Part shown: positions 14,386 through 14,398 of the stretch, one piece after another
How positions within the stretch are numbered: position 1 is the stretch's first letter
Layout: the number at the start of each line of letters is the position of its first letter
Assembly (NCBI GenBank): GCA_022705365.1
Contig: JAKJEP010000047.1
Coordinates: 1 to 14,398 of the forward strand
DNA from: Planctomycetota bacterium
Lineage (GTDB): Bacteria; Planctomycetota; Phycisphaerae; Sedimentisphaerales; SM23-30
DNA: 14,398 nt
Direction of reading: 5' to 3'
Notes under the pieces: generated by a model
Seen by the model: only the letters and a program-made list of their open reading frames with translations
Told to the model about the DNA's origin: nothing
Database searches by the model: none
Translations under genes and position numbers: made by a program

Positions 14386-14398
14386 ACGTACCGGATTC

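Overview
The window is a gene-dense stretch of a bacterial chromosome, mostly GC-rich, with one visibly AT-richer island (about 2553-3400). No rRNA, tRNA or CRISPR array was seen. The content (secreted family 78 glycoside hydrolase, a large secreted barrel protein, a PIG-L deacetylase beside a GATase1_like protein, a HEAT-repeat protein with a Tyr/His-rich linker) resembles a carbohydrate-degrading member of the PVC group (Planctomycetes, Lentisphaerae or Kiritimatiellae). That is an inference from gene style; no phylogenetic marker is present.

Left part (1-2552): a leftward operon encodes a PIG-L/LmbE-type deacetylase and, 9 bp downstream, a GATase1_like protein that runs off the left edge. 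A divergent AraC-family regulator shares its upstream region. The arrangement suggests a small regulon that senses a ligand and modifies a sugar or glycoconjugate.

Island (2553-3356): a type II toxin-antitoxin pair in toxin-first (HigBA-like) order. It has a near-consensus promoter, a perfect palindrome over the -10 box, and a toxin start codon almost at the predicted transcription start, so the toxin mRNA may be leaderless.

Middle (3401-6410): a rightward pair (a Methyltransf_2-type O-methyltransferase and a COG1119-like ABC ATPase with an apparent one-base frameshift) converges on a leftward pair (a cyclophilin-type peptidyl-prolyl isomerase lipoprotein and a small nitroreductase).

Carbohydrate locus (6411-12142): a strong promoter reads into a secreted GH78 alpha-L-rhamnosidase-like enzyme. 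This is coupled by an ATGA overlap to a second secreted protein with a predicted barrel fold and no assigned activity. The operon ends in a long hairpin that probably terminates transcription from both directions. The two enzymes probably act together outside the cytoplasm on a rhamnose-containing glycan.

Right part (12143-14398): a leftward exported HEAT-repeat protein, a 427-bp intergenic region holding a MITE-like element with 30-bp imperfect inverted ends, a rightward single-pass membrane protein with no leader, and a short leftward two-helix membrane protein that overlaps it tail to tail.
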